From: Asterias rubens
Taxonomy: Eukaryota; Echinodermata; Asteroidea; Forcipulatida; Asteriidae
Direction: 5' to 3'
Length of the DNA stretch: 64,000 nt
Assembly (NCBI RefSeq): GCF_902459465.1
Contig: NC_047066.1
Coordinates: forward strand, 6,050,377 to 6,114,376
In this document: positions 33,409-44,365 of the stretch, piece by piece
How positions within the stretch are numbered: position 1 is the first letter of the stretch
How the letters are laid out: the number at the start of each line of letters is the position of its first letter
The notes under the pieces: generated by a model
Told to the model about the DNA's origin: nothing
Seen by the model: only the letters and a program-made list of their open reading frames with translations
The model's database searches: none
Translations under genes and position numbers: made by a program

Positions 33409-33611
33409 CGTATACACCAGCTATTCGAGTGGGTTTTGCTTCTCGACCTATTGAGTGATGTTGTTCACACGGAGTATACACTTTCATTCGAGTACTGAAA
33501 CTAACTGGCCACAATGTACTGGTGGTCCGGTTATCGCTGCTCTCCTCAGCCGCATGTGTCAAAAACATGCCGCTACACTTTGTAATTGTATGGGGGCGTT
33601 CTAGGTTTGTG

Positions 33612-33655
33612 TTATGGAACGCCAAAAAGGCAAATACTCCGATCAACACAACGAT
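33612..33655 (-). promoter_or_regulatory. Conserved upstream block of SDR3 (matches SDR2)
   Basis: TATGGAACGCCAAAAAGGCA and CCGATCAACACAACGATCGA lie 205-245 bp upstream of the SDR3 ATG and match the block at 25391-25435. Confidence 0.45.
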
Positions 33656-33659
33656 CGAT

Positions 33660-34475
33660 CTTTTGAGTCATCGATCGGTCGGTGTTTTAAGTTGATAGAT
33701 CGATGGCAAAATACCGATGAGCTTACATCAACGTGTATCTCGTGATTATGGTGTTTTATTTGCCACCATTGCACACGAAGCAGCACGGATCTAGTCGTGT
33801 CCAAGGGTTAGTTTCAAAGTGGTCATACCTTTCTGCAACTGCTAAAAAGAACCATTGACTAAGTTGAGCGGTCAGTTTGAACTTCAGTCTCTTTTGTGTA
33901 TTAATATTAACCTTCACAAATTGATTTAATTTTATCAAACGTATTGGACCAAGACTAGACACACAGGAGACGTTGGCAATGTATGTCGCTATGCTAGTCT
34001 CTACTACAAGTCGTACATAGTTATATCTACTAATAAACAAATAAGTTGATCGAAAGGCCGTATTTAATCCAAACAATCTTTATTGATGACCAGACTATCA
34101 GCCATTAACCTCGCGTTGGTTACCAGTGATTTTTCAAATGGGGGAAACAAAATGGCCGCAACTATGGCGACACTTTGTAGGTTTACGATGGGTACAGTTA
34201 AAACTTGTCCGAGTCTAACAACACCAACAACAGTTGTAGTCACAATCATACAATGTTATGTTATTTTATTTCAGACTCATTGTGAGTTGTAACTGATTTT
34301 CAAAATGTCAATCACCTTTTTGAAAAAATGTTACAGTTGTTACAGTTGTTTCCAAAGTATTTAGGGCGCAACTTGTTATGACGTGTTAATAATAATAATG
34401 ACAATTAATTAAAACCTTAATCTATTGTATTGTATTGCATTGTATTGCTTTGGTTTATATTTAATTAATTATATT
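33660..34475. other. Intergenic interval between SDR3 and SDR4
   Basis: It contains GATCGATC-rich sequence to about 33710. A stretch at 33930-34290 resembles 16500-17100 (shared TGAACCAAGACTAGACATAC / TGGACCAAGACTAGACACAC and AACAAGATGGCCGCAACTA / AACAAAATGGCCGCAACTA), so it is duplicated intergenic DNA. No exon is supported. Confidence 0.55.
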
Positions 34476-34481
34476 TTTATT
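34476..34481 (-). terminator. Polyadenylation hexamer for SDR4
   Basis: AATAAA on the minus strand, about 70 bp beyond the SDR4 stop codon. Confidence 0.4.
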
Positions 34482-34551
34482 AACTGATATTGAAAAATTA
34501 ACAGATCTATAACAATATCATAGTCGTTCCAGTAAAAGAGTTTGTTTTCAA

Positions 34552-37479
34552 TCAACATTTTAGACCAGTAGCCTCACAACTGACTGTCCATAACTCCTTG
34601 GCGAGCTCGTCGTCTTGAGCGAATGTCGATGGTTCATACTCCGCGCAGTTATCAAAGTACTTCCCGGAGAATTCAGCCACCGATTCGTCCAGAGCGCAAT
34701 GGAGCGTAGTCTGCGCTCCAGCCGTCTCGTCGATAAATAGCATCCTGGATACAAAATGGAAATGTGTATGTATTTGGTGATTACATTTCACTGAGCTATC
34801 TCGCAGTCAGCGACTGAACCATGTTAAAGTCACCTGGAAGTGGTATTTTGTCAAAATAAAGCTTTTGTCACTATGTGTTTTGATGAGGGCATTATGAATA
34901 AACAATTAACCAAGGTAAATAAAAAAATTAGTTTCCATGTTATTTACAAATTTGAAAATAAGCCCGAACCGAGACGGCGCTCTTCGTGACGTCAGTGAAG
35001 CTTGGCGCAAGCTAAAAACATGCCCTCAATGTTGAAACAATACCTGAAAAACGAAGTATACAGGCCTGGATAAAGCAAACATTTACACCATTTAATTTCA
35101 GAAACTACTATTAATATTTTAAACAATAACACTTACCACATTAATGGAGAAAACATATAGTACATTACGCCCCGTATAGGCGATCTGTGGTCCACAATTG
35201 TTTTCCAAATCGGGGTAAAAATTGCCCCTGGATGGAGAGAGGTGGAAATCAGCCCGCTAGCCTTCTCTCGTCTCGCCAACTCTCTGGCAAAGAGGACATT
35301 CGCGAGTTTGCTAAGTGGGTAATTCTCAAGATGTGGATACAGGAAGTTCGCTACACTCGGGTCTTCTCGGGTCATGTTCGGCTGTGGGGCGCGTTCATGA
35401 GCTAGGGATGATACAGTAACGACCCGCTTGAGGGCGCTTTTCTTCAGTAAGTCCAGGAGGAGATTTGTGAGGAGAAAGTGACCGAAGTGGTTGGTGCCGA
35501 AGACAAAATCAAAATTGTCCTTGGTAACAGCGCCTGCTTTCATGGCAGCAGCAGCAACACCTGAAAAGAAAACAAAAAAAAACACAGGCATTTAAAAAAA
35601 TAAAATAACAAATTATTTTAACAAGTAAAATAATACATGGGATCCATACCAAAATGTTATAAGCAACTCAAAGTGTACGCCCATTTATAATAAGGGAATT
35701 TAATGTGCTTAGCCGGTTTTAAACACTCTGTTTATACCGGTTGCAGTCTGGATGCGATAATTACCCGAGCCGGAAATGGTAAGGCCCTCTGGTTAAAACT
35801 CCTTATAAGGAGATTTGGCGTGCGCGTATAGTGTATTGCGTGATGAGGCGCGGGACGTGTTCCAGTCGTTGCTCTCGACCAGTAGGAATGAGTAAATTGA
35901 CTTACAAGCACAGGTGCAAGCTCGCGTGTCACGCTCATGTTTAATAAACACTTCTGGCTGTGGTTATCATCCGTTTAAACATCCACACGTGATGTTCTCT
36001 CAACCAATCAAAATGGAGAAACTGTTCCAAGTATTTATAAAGGTTGAATAGATACTTTGCGCCACGCAAACTTTGTCGACAATATTTAAAAGTTGTCGAT
36101 ACTGTTTAAAGTACCGCTGTGCTTACCTGCATTATTAATTAGTATATCTAGCCTGTCTTCTGTTTCAATGATCTGTTGGGCGAACTCTCTGACCGACTGC
36201 AAGCTGGACAAATCGAGATGACGGACCACAACCTCCGAGTTACCCGTACTACTCTTGATATCCTTCGCTACGTCTTCAGCCTTCTGTAGATTGCGACAGG
36301 CGAGGATGACCCGAGCTCCTCGCTTGGCCAAGTCCAATGCCGTCACCCGACCGATACCAGAGTTGGCTCCTTTTGAGAGAAGCAGGAAAAACAGCCAGAG
36401 AAAAGTACAATTTACCAAAGTCGATCTATGGTCGATCAATTGTTGTTAAAATCGATCAATAATAATTGTAAAACATGTAAACAGTAAACTTACTTTAAGC
36501 AACGCAATGGCACCTTACTCGACAGTGTGTAGTGGGCGATGTTGAGATTCTGTTCCCCGGACATGTTTTACAAAATGAGTGGCTTTAGCTACGGCTTGAC
36601 TGCACATGAATAAGCGTTGAAGTATTGCATACCAGTGGAAGCCACAGCCGGAGCCGGAGCCGCCACTCATCATAGTCCCAAGCGTGAATATTTTAAGGAT
36701 CTTCAACAATTTTTTTTTCGTAATTCATTGGTAAGGGTGATTTTTTGTTATGGATTGTGAATTATAAGAACGGCCGCATTTGCTAGAATTGTTCAACTTG
36801 GGTATTTACCGATAGATGGCGAAACATCGACTTAAGGCTGGCTCGGAGGGGCTGGGCAAGCCATGTGTATGTGTTTCGAAACAGCGTTTTTAAATTTTGA
36901 TCCAGATGTTTGTGTGATCATGGAGTGTGAAAAAGATATCCCTCCTCAACTTATTTCCAGTAATTCTGGACACTATTGGTAAATTGCCAAAGACTCACTT
37001 TATCTTGGTGTATCTCAAGCATAAATAACAAACCCGTGAAAATTTGAGCTCAATTGGTCGTCGAAGTTGCTAGATCATGGAGGAAAAAACAACCCCGTCA
37101 CACGACGTGATATGCTTTCAGATGCTTGATGCCGGGACCTCAAAAATTAATTCTGACTTCTCAAAATCAAGTTCAAATATTTGTGGGGAAATAATCTACG
37201 TTTCTTCAGATGGAGCCGGTGTCTTTAAGGTTTACTGTGACCAGATTCAAGTACATGTATCCCGTAGTGATACGAATTATGACAGCCGGTCATGAAAGAA
37301 ATATAAGCACCACGTACACTGATTACCATAGGCCTACCTGTTACGATCACCGTCTTCCCGTCGAGTACCACATCGCTGGTGAAATACCGTCTACTAGCAA
37401 TAAACTGCCAATAATAAACCCCGTACAACGCTACCAAAATCGGCAGCACCCACTTGATGATAGCGGACAGGCAGGCCAT
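34552..37479 (-). CDS. SDR4: retinol dehydrogenase-like short-chain dehydrogenase
   Basis: Exons are 37338-37479, 36127-36369, 35137-35560 and 34552-34744, joined frame 333 aa. The cofactor motif is TGANSGIG (Ala as in most vertebrate RDHs), then ACRN and NNAG. Exon 3 begins GVAAAAMKAGAVTK with an extra Ala pair relative to SDR5/6, and has TVSS, YPLSK and SLHPGAIFTP. Exon 4 ends GLKC. Together with SDR5 and SDR6 it forms a recent triplet sharing intron 1 blocks (ATTCTGTTCCCCGGACA... at 36549), promoter and intergenic sequence. Intron 2 is 566 bp and intron 1 holds a degraded family A MITE. All catalytic residues are present; a working enzyme is expected. Confidence 0.93.
36965..37232. mobile_element. 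TTAA MITE family A, degraded copy (SDR4 intron 1)
   Basis: CTGGACACTATTGGTAAATTG at left, AGCTCAATTGGTCGTCGAAG and GGACCTCAAAAATTAATTCTGA in the middle, and GGAGCCGGTGTCTTTAAG at right. It ends about 105 bp from the exon 1 donor. Confidence 0.75.
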
Positions 37480-37698
37480 CGTAAACACCAGCTATTCAGG
37501 AGACGTGTGCTTCTTTATAAAGTTGAGCTCAGTATAGCTAGTTCACCGTGAATCCGGAGTCCAGCTTTTAGCACTCAATGAGTCAACTTTAGATGTCCTA
37601 GTGGCATACTCGTGCACAGTGTATAATCATGTGATGGTCATTATCAGTATTGGCCATGATTATTATGCAACCCAATCCATGTTTACATTACCCAAACA

Positions 37699-37864
37699 TT
37701 ATTTATTGTGCCGAGACAATCTTATGCCCCGTATGCTGGATGGAACCATGGGGGCTGCGAACAGTGGCCAGACGACCTCCTTACATAAACTTACAAAGGT
37801 CGTGGGTTCCAAATTCACCGGAGTAATATGCTTGTGATTTTTGTTCACAAAGAGCTCAGGAAAG
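37699..37864 (+). mobile_element. SINE inserted between SDR4 TATA box and ATG, with 9-bp target duplication
   Basis: The duplication ACCCAAACA occurs at 37690-37698 and 37865-37873; SDR5 has the uninterrupted site at 41343-41352. The insert contains GGAACCATGGGGGCTGCGAA, a B-box-like GGTCGTGGGTTCCAAATTC and GGAGTAATATGCTTGTG. Related copies are at 38005 and 41825. Confidence 0.85.
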
Positions 37865-37874
37865 ACCCAAACAA

Positions 37875-37915
37875 TTGAGTTTGCCGAGTTATATAATAGC
37901 AGCGCGGACCCGTTG
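37875..37915 (-). promoter_or_regulatory. SDR4 core promoter (TATATAA)
   Basis: On the minus strand, CGCTGCTATTATATAACTCG followed by GCAAACTCAATT matches the SDR5 and SDR6 blocks. The TATA box is about 410 bp from the ATG here versus about 200-230 bp in SDR5 and SDR6; the difference is largely the SINE. Confidence 0.6.
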
Positions 37916-38004
37916 CCATTTGTAACATTCGACCCCCAAATAGCAAGGTCGATGGTACATTCTAAGCAAATCTTATAATCTTGCAATCTTTGATATGCCA
38001 GCTC

Positions 38005-38160
38005 TATGTTGGAACCATGGGGGGCTGCGAACAGTGGCGGCCAGATGACCTCTATATAAAAACTTGCAAAAGTCGTGGGTTCGAATCACAACGGAGTATG
38101 CTTGTGATTTTTGTTCACAAAGCTCATGAAAGACGTACTGAGTACACAGGGTGTATAAAA
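38005..38160 (+). mobile_element. tRNA-derived SINE upstream of SDR4
   Basis: GGAACCATGGGGGGCTGCGA, then AAGTCGTGGGTTCGAATCAC (B box) and GTATGCTTGTGATTTTTGTT, ending GTACTGAGTACACAGGGTGT. Confidence 0.72.
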
Positions 38161-38164
38161 AAAA

Positions 38165-39035
38165 TCTATACTATTTTGAAATATCTGCCGAATAGAAAAT
38201 AATTAATTTTTTGGTGAGCACTGCTCATTTTTGTAAAGGGTATGGTTGCGCAGGATATAGCCTTCCAATTTGTGAAAGGTAAGTTATCTTACCTAAGCCT
38301 GCTACTGTTGGTGTTTTAAACAATACCATGTCATACTCGCTCCTTGCAAAAACACCCCACCAAAACAAGATTGCTGCGATACGTCTACCACTATACATGT
38401 AGATAGAGGCCTACGTTGTAAAATCCTTCATGCATACAAAACAAAAAACAGACAGCAAAAACAAGCAAAGACGATGACATTGCAAACCGGTTTTCGTATT
38501 AATCATTTACATGCTAGAAATCAATGTCTTTAAACTATTTCTGTGACGTCACTCTATTGTTGAAAGTGTAGATTATTTTTTACGGATCTACAGTTGGGTG
38601 TAGGCTCATTTTAAGTAAATAGGTCGACTTGAAAATAACTGTCTTTCCAAACTGAAAGATAGCATGTAGTGCAGCAAAATACAGCTGAAAATATGTTATG
38701 TTTCAATTTACAATAACATTTTCCAGCTTAGAAAAATCACTTTTAGTATCACAATTTATTGTTAGCTGAGCAAACTGACGTTGTACTCGATAATGTTGCA
38801 AGCACTAGTATGCTTATGAATTTTGTAAAATAATTATAAAACTTATGTGACCAACCGTCGTTCGACAACGTATACGTAGTAAGATTGAGAAATCCAATTC
38901 ATTGAAACTGTTACACATAACCAGTGGGGGAAATAGTTTAAGTCAGAGAAGAGACTCTAAAGTGTAGATTCGTGACTTCAATGTAATATGGATCCCCTTT
39001 TACAAGAACGTAATTATTAAGACAAACGGGTAATA
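38165..39035. other. Intergenic interval between SDR4 and SDR5
   Basis: No exon is supported. Parts (TTTTTGTAAAGGGTATG, CTGTTGGTGTTTT..., GCAAAAACACC...AAACAAGA) are shared with 42065-42850 and 47985-48130, showing that it belongs to the duplicated unit. A stretch at 38570-38900 also resembles 53630-53910. Confidence 0.6.
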
Positions 39036-41147
39036 TCAACAATTGAGACCAGTGGCTTCACAACTGACTGTCCATAACTCCTTCGCGAGCTCGTCGTCTT
39101 GAGCGAATGGCGACGGTTCATACTCCGCGGAGTTATCAAAGTACTTTCCGGAGAGTTCAGCCACCGATTCATCCAGAGCACAATGGAGCGTAGTCTGCGC
39201 TCCAGCCGTCTCGTCGATAAATACCATCCTGTATACATTGTACAAGTAAAAATATGTGTAGTGATAAGTTGAACAGTCCGCTAAATTCAACAAAGAAATA
39301 CGATGTAGCAAGCAACTTTTTTTTTTGTATGTAAATAAATTTCAAGAAACTACTTTTAAAGTCTTAAAGGCAGTTGACACTATTGGTAATTACTCAAAAT
39401 AATTATCATCATAAAACCTTTCTTGAGTACAAGTAATGGGGAGAGGTTGATAGTATAAAACATTGTGAGAAACAGCTCCCTCTGAAGTGACATAGTTTTC
39501 GAGAAAGAAGTAATTTTCCACGAATTTGATTTCGAGACATCAAGTTTAGAATTTGAGGTCTCGAAATCAAGCATCAGAAAGCACACAACTTCGTGTGACA
39601 AGGCTGTTTTTTCTTTCATTATTATCTCGCAACTTCGTCGACGAACGATTGAGCTCAAATTTTCACAGGTTTGTTATTTTATGCATTTGTTGAGATACAC
39701 CAACTGTGAAGACTAATCTTTGACAATTACCAACAGTGTCCACTGTCTTTAACAATAACACTTACCACATTAATGGAGAAAACACATAGTACAATGCACC
39801 CCGTAGAGACGATACGTTGCTCATATTTGTTTTCCAAATCGGTGTATAAATTGCCCCTGGGTGGTTTGAGGTGGAAATTAGCCCACTAGCCTTCTCTCGT
39901 TTCGCCAACTCTCGGGCAAAGAGGACATTCGCGAGTTTGCTACTCGGGTACTTCTCAAGATGTGGATACAGGAAGTTCGCTACATTCGGGTCTTCTCGGG
40001 TCATGTTCGGCTCTGGGGCATATGCGTGAGCCAAAGATGATACAGTAACGACCCGTTTGAGGGCGCTTTTCTTCAGTAGGTCCAGGAGGAGATTTGTGAG
40101 GAGAAAGTGACCGAAGTGGTTGGTGCCGAAGACAAAATCAAAGTTGTCCTTGGTAACAGCGCCTGCTTTCATGGCAGCAACACCTGGAATAGAAAACCAA
40201 AAAAACAGGCGTTTAAAATCAAAGGGGGTATTATTTTAACAATTAAAATCATACAGGGGATATGTACCAAACTGTTTTGAGCATGCAACTCGTACACCCA
40301 TCTATAATGATGCCTAGAACAACTTTGTGCCACACAAACTTTGTCGATAATGTTTAAAAGTTGTCGACACTGTTTAAAGTACCGTTGTGCTTACCTGCAT
40401 TGTTAATTAGTATATCTAGTCTGTCTTCTGTTTCAATGATCTGTTGGGCGAACTCTCTGACCGACTGCAAGCTGGACAGATCAAGATGACGGACCACAAC
40501 TTCCGAGTTACCCGTACTACTCTTGATATCTTTCGCTACGTCTTCGGCCTTCTGTAGATTGCGACAGGCGAGGATGACCCGAGCTCCTCGCTGGGCCAAG
40601 TCCAATGCCGTCACCCGACCGATACCAGAGTTGGCTCCTTTTGAAAGAAGCGGGAAAAACGGCGAGGGAGAGAAATCAACAAAACATATAAAAGAGCCTA
40701 TAAATAGGTTAATACCAAAGTATATAATAGTCGATTAATTTCCCACAGTCTATCAATTGTAATACATGGTAAACAGTATAGCTAACTTTAAGCAACGCAT
40801 TACCAGACTCGATACATAGTGTGTATGGTATGGAGATTCTGTTCCCCGGACAAGTTTTCCGAATGAGTAGCTTTAGCTATACGGCATTACGATGACCAGA
40901 ATGATGTTTACAAGATTTCTGGTCAATAATTAAAATGACAAAAATCAAGACAGCCGGTCAACTGAAAGAAGTAAGCACCACGTGCACTGATTACCATTGG
41001 CTTACCTGTTACGATCACTGTCTTCCCATTGAGCACCACATCGCTGACGAAATACCGTCTGCTAGCAATAAACTGCCAATAGTAAACCCCGTACAACGCT
41101 ACCAAAATCGGCAGCACCCACTTGATGATAGCGGACAGGCAAGCCAT
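39036..41147 (-). CDS. SDR5: retinol dehydrogenase-like short-chain dehydrogenase
   Basis: Exons are 41006-41147, 40395-40637, 39766-40183 and 39036-39228, 331 aa. Motifs are TGANSGIG, ACRN, NNAG, TVSS, YPSSK, NHPGAIYTP and the GAQTTLHCALDES tail ending GLNC. This is the most compact copy (2.1 kb). Intron 3 is almost entirely a family A MITE (39364-39752), which ends 13 bp before the exon 3 donor. Another family A copy sits directly upstream of the TATA box. Exon 3 is nearly the same as SDR3 in its 3' half, while exon 2 (TGANSGIGRVTALDLAQRG) follows the SDR4 type. Confidence 0.93.
39364..39752. mobile_element. TTAA MITE family A in SDR5 intron 3
   Basis: Both TTAA ends are present with termini AGGCAGTTGACACTATTGG and AACAGTGTCCACTGTCT. 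The centre has GAGACATCAAGTTTAGAATTTGAGGTCTC. SDR4 and SDR6 lack it at this site (AACAATAACACTTACC is continuous there). Confidence 0.92.
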
Positions 41148-41360
41148 CGCAAATACCAGTTATTCTGGAGGCTGTTTGCTTCTTATGTTAATTGAGGATA
41201 GTTCACCAAGAAATCCGCCGTGCAGCTTTTGGCACTGGAATACGTAGTGTATCCTAGTGGTATATTCGTGCACAGTCTATAATAATGTGATGGTCATTAT
41301 CAGTTCTGGTCATTATTATGCAACCCAAACTATGTTTACATTACCCAAACAATATTGAGT

Positions 41361-41392
41361 TTGCCGAGTTATATAATAGCGGCGCGGACTCG
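41361..41392 (-). promoter_or_regulatory. SDR5 core promoter (TATATAA)
   Basis: Minus strand CGCCGCTATTATATAACTCG then GCAAACTCAATATTG, about 225 bp upstream of the ATG. The same block occurs at SDR4 and SDR6. Confidence 0.62.
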
Positions 41393-41759
41393 TTAAGACA
41401 TGGACACTATTGGTAATTGTCAAAGACCAGTCTTCTCACTTGATGTATCTCAACATATGCACAAAATAACAAACCTGTAAAAATATGAGCTCAATTGGTC
41501 GTCGAAGTTGCGAGATATTAATGAAAGAAAAAACACCCTTGTCACACGACGTTGTGTGCTTTCATGCTTGATTTCGAGGTCTGAGGTCTCGAAATCAAAT
41601 TCGTGGAAAATAATTTCTTTCTCGAAAACTACGTTACTTCAGATGGAGAAATTTCTCACGATGTTGTATACTATCAACCTTTCCCCATTACTCGTTACCA
41701 AGTAAGATTTTATGCTGACGATTATTTTGAGTATTACCAATAGTGTCCGCTGCCTTTAA
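41393..41759. mobile_element. TTAA MITE family A inserted in the SDR5 promoter
   Basis: TTAA ends at 41393 and 41756. SDR4 has the uninterrupted equivalent (GCGCGGACCCGTTGCCATTTG). The insertion point is about 17-20 bp upstream of the SDR5 TATA box on the gene strand. Confidence 0.88.
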
Positions 41760-41824
41760 CCAGTTGTTACAACTCCCAATAATAGCAAGGTCGATGGTAT
41801 TAAGCAAAGATTTAAATCTATAAT

Positions 41825-41985
41825 CTTTGATTGCCAAAGAGGCTGCGAACAGTAGCCATATGACCCCTTTAAATTAACTTGCATACTAAGGTCGTGGGTT
41901 CGAATCACACCGGAGTAATATGCTTGTGATTTTTGTTCGCTGCAGAGCTCGAGAAAGGACAGGCCTATACAGGATGTCCTAAAAT
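41825..41985 (+). mobile_element. tRNA-derived SINE upstream of SDR5
   Basis: GAGGCTGCGAACAGTAGCC, then AAGGTCGTGGGTTCGAATCAC (B box) and GGAGTAATATGCTTGTGATT. It is paralogous in position to the SDR4 upstream SINE, so it predates that duplication. Confidence 0.7.
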
Positions 41986-41989
41986 GTAT

Positions 41990-43457
41990 GATCCTGTGGG
42001 ATACGGTGTATAATAATAAATAGCTTATAGACTCACATTTCATATGACACCAAAAAGTCCGACAAATCATGCTTTTTGTAAAGGGTATGAAAATTAGGTT
42101 GCATAGAAATTAGTCGTCCCAATTTTAAGAGGTAAGTCCTCTTACTTAAAGGGATGCTGCAGTGAATTGAAATAAACGATTAATTTTGCTGTCATTTATT
42201 TATTTCTGATATATGTATTGAACATCAATACAATGTGTTTTGTTTATTCCCGACATCTCTGACTTGCGCAATTAGCGAATAAGTCATGCCCCCCCCCCCT
42301 TTTGTGGATTGTTACCGCCCCCTACCATCAACGTCACGTCGGGAATTCAAACATATCGTCGGCAAAAAGAGTCTGGTCCCTAACTACACGCGCCTAGGTA
42401 CCAGGCCATACAGTGCACACGTCTCTATATGCACACAGCCAGGGGGCCCGACGGCTCGGGTTACCGACATGACGTCACGTTTATGCAAATGAAGGCTCCC
42501 TTTTAGGGGCGGGGTGGGTTCCCCTAATCTCTTGAAAACCATTTTTAAAATACTTGCGCATTTAATAAAAAATAGAAAAAAATATTTCAGAGTTAAAAAG
42601 TCATGTTTAATCGTTTAAATGAATAAAAAAAACACTGCAGCACCCTTTCAGCGTTCCACTGTTGGTGTTTTTACAAAACCATGTCATGGTTCATAGCTCC
42701 ATGGTCATACTATGTTGACAACTTGACATTCTTTGCAAAAACACCAAAACAAAAAACAAGACGGCTGCGATGCTTCCACCACTCAATAAGCCTATGTTGT
42801 GAAATGCTTCATGCATAAAAAAAAAAACCACAGACAACAAAGACAAACAAAGACGATGACTTTGCAAACCGGCTTTTACTGAATAATACAAATCGCATAC
42901 ATTACAAGCAATAAATCAATGTCTACACACAATGGACTCCGCTGTGAGTGCAGATTGTCTTGTCAAAGTTCACAAAGGTGCATAAACTATCTTGTACTGA
43001 TCGACAGGTAACCCGTAACTACATTAACCATTATTACATAATAACTATGATTATCCATTCCAGTTTATCTAGTTTTGTAATTTCTTAAGTAATTATGTTC
43101 CTGTTAATTTTCCTTTTAGTTATCAACTCTCAATATGTATTTAAGGGTGCATAGCAAACAAATTGTGTAAAACAGTTTAATTACCAATAAACATTGTTTT
43201 GTGTTATTTTTTGCTGTATGCATTATACCTTTCACTGTACTTTTATTTCATCAGTCAACATTGTTATTGTTATAAACTAAAACCAATTAATTTATATTAT
43301 AAAGGGTCGTCCAGGCTCTATACAAGCCTAGGCTTTTCCTTTGGTGCCCTTCTCTGATCACCCTTTGTTCTTTTGTCTTGTATGTTTTATGATTATTTAT
43401 TGTGATATTTGGAAATAAAAAACAAACAAACAAACAAACATATGATATGTGTAGTTG
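41990..43457. other. Intergenic interval between SDR5 and SDR6
   Basis: Duplicated intergenic DNA as at 38.2-38.9 kb. A homopolymer C run at 42290 and a GC-richer patch at 42300-42530 are present, but no reading frame there resembles a known protein. A (CAAA)n run lies at 43420-43440. Confidence 0.5.
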
Positions 43458-43830
43458 TTTAGAGGACACTATTGGTAATTATCAAAGACTAGTCCTCTCG
43501 GTGTATCTCAACATAATAATATGCATAACATAACAAACTTGTGTAAATTGGAGCTCAATTGGTCGTCGAAGTTGCGATATAATAATGAAAGGAAAAAAAA
43601 CACCCTTGTCACAAGCTTTCAGATGCTTAATTTCGTGACCGCAAAATCTAATTCCGAGGTCTCGAAATCAAATTCACGGAAAATTCCTATTTTTCGAAAA
43701 CTTCTTCACTTCAGAAGGAGCCGTTTCTCACAATGTTTTATATTATCAACCTCTCCCCAATACTCGTTACCAAGTAAGGTTTTATGGTAATAATTATTTT
43801 GAGTAACTACCAATAGTGTCCACTACTTTA
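43458..43830. mobile_element. TTAA MITE family A
   Basis: AGGACACTATTGGTAATTATC at left, CAATAGTGTCCACTACTTTA at right, and a decayed centre. Terminal TTAA is mutated on both sides. Confidence 0.82.
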
Positions 43831-43998
43831 GGATCAATGAAAGGCCTTATATGAAGCCATCTCATTTAAACCACAACCACTGATAAGATAAAACGAATTC
43901 CTCCACTGTTTCCTCTCTATCGATAGGGTTTCACGTGGCCATGTGAAATATACAAAATACGTAGTAAGATGGATGCATTTTTATAAAACTTAATACTT

Positions 43999-44352
43999 TT
44001 AAAGGAACACGTTGCCTTAGATCGGTCGACTTGGTCTTTGAAAGAGTTTGTAACCGTTTGTTATAAAATGCATTTGTGGGTAGAAAGATGTTGTTTTGGC
44101 CGTGTGAAGATCCACACAAGGATGCCTCGAAATAATGCGCGGTTTTCCTTTTACCTCGTCGTCGGTCGGCCAAATGGCCGACCGTGTTAGTTCGCACAGT
44201 TAAAGGAAAACCACGCAATTTCGAGGCAAACTTGTGCGGATCATTGTATTCTACTTTTAAAACATCTTTCTAACCATATGCATTTTATAACAAACGGTTA
44301 CAAACGCTTTTTATAGACCAACTCGTCGATCCAAGGCAACGTGTTCCTTTAA
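43999..44352. mobile_element. TTAA MITE family B, full palindromic copy, abutting SDR6 stop
   Basis: TTAA flanks AGGAACACGTTGCCTTAGAT and ATCCAAGGCAACGTGTTCCT; the two halves pair along most of the 354 bp (TTTGTAACCGTTTGTTATAA, GGTCGGCCAAATGGCCGACC at the centre). It ends 13 bp from the SDR6 stop codon, so the SDR6 3'UTR must run into it. Confidence 0.92.
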
Positions 44353-44365
44353 AGACAAATGAGTA

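Noticed and set aside
37210-37551. Plus-strand frames over SDR first exons (33187, 37210, 40935, 46335)
   Set aside because: Antisense to exon 1 of SDR3-6; their similarity to each other is explained by the duplicated exon on the minus strand.
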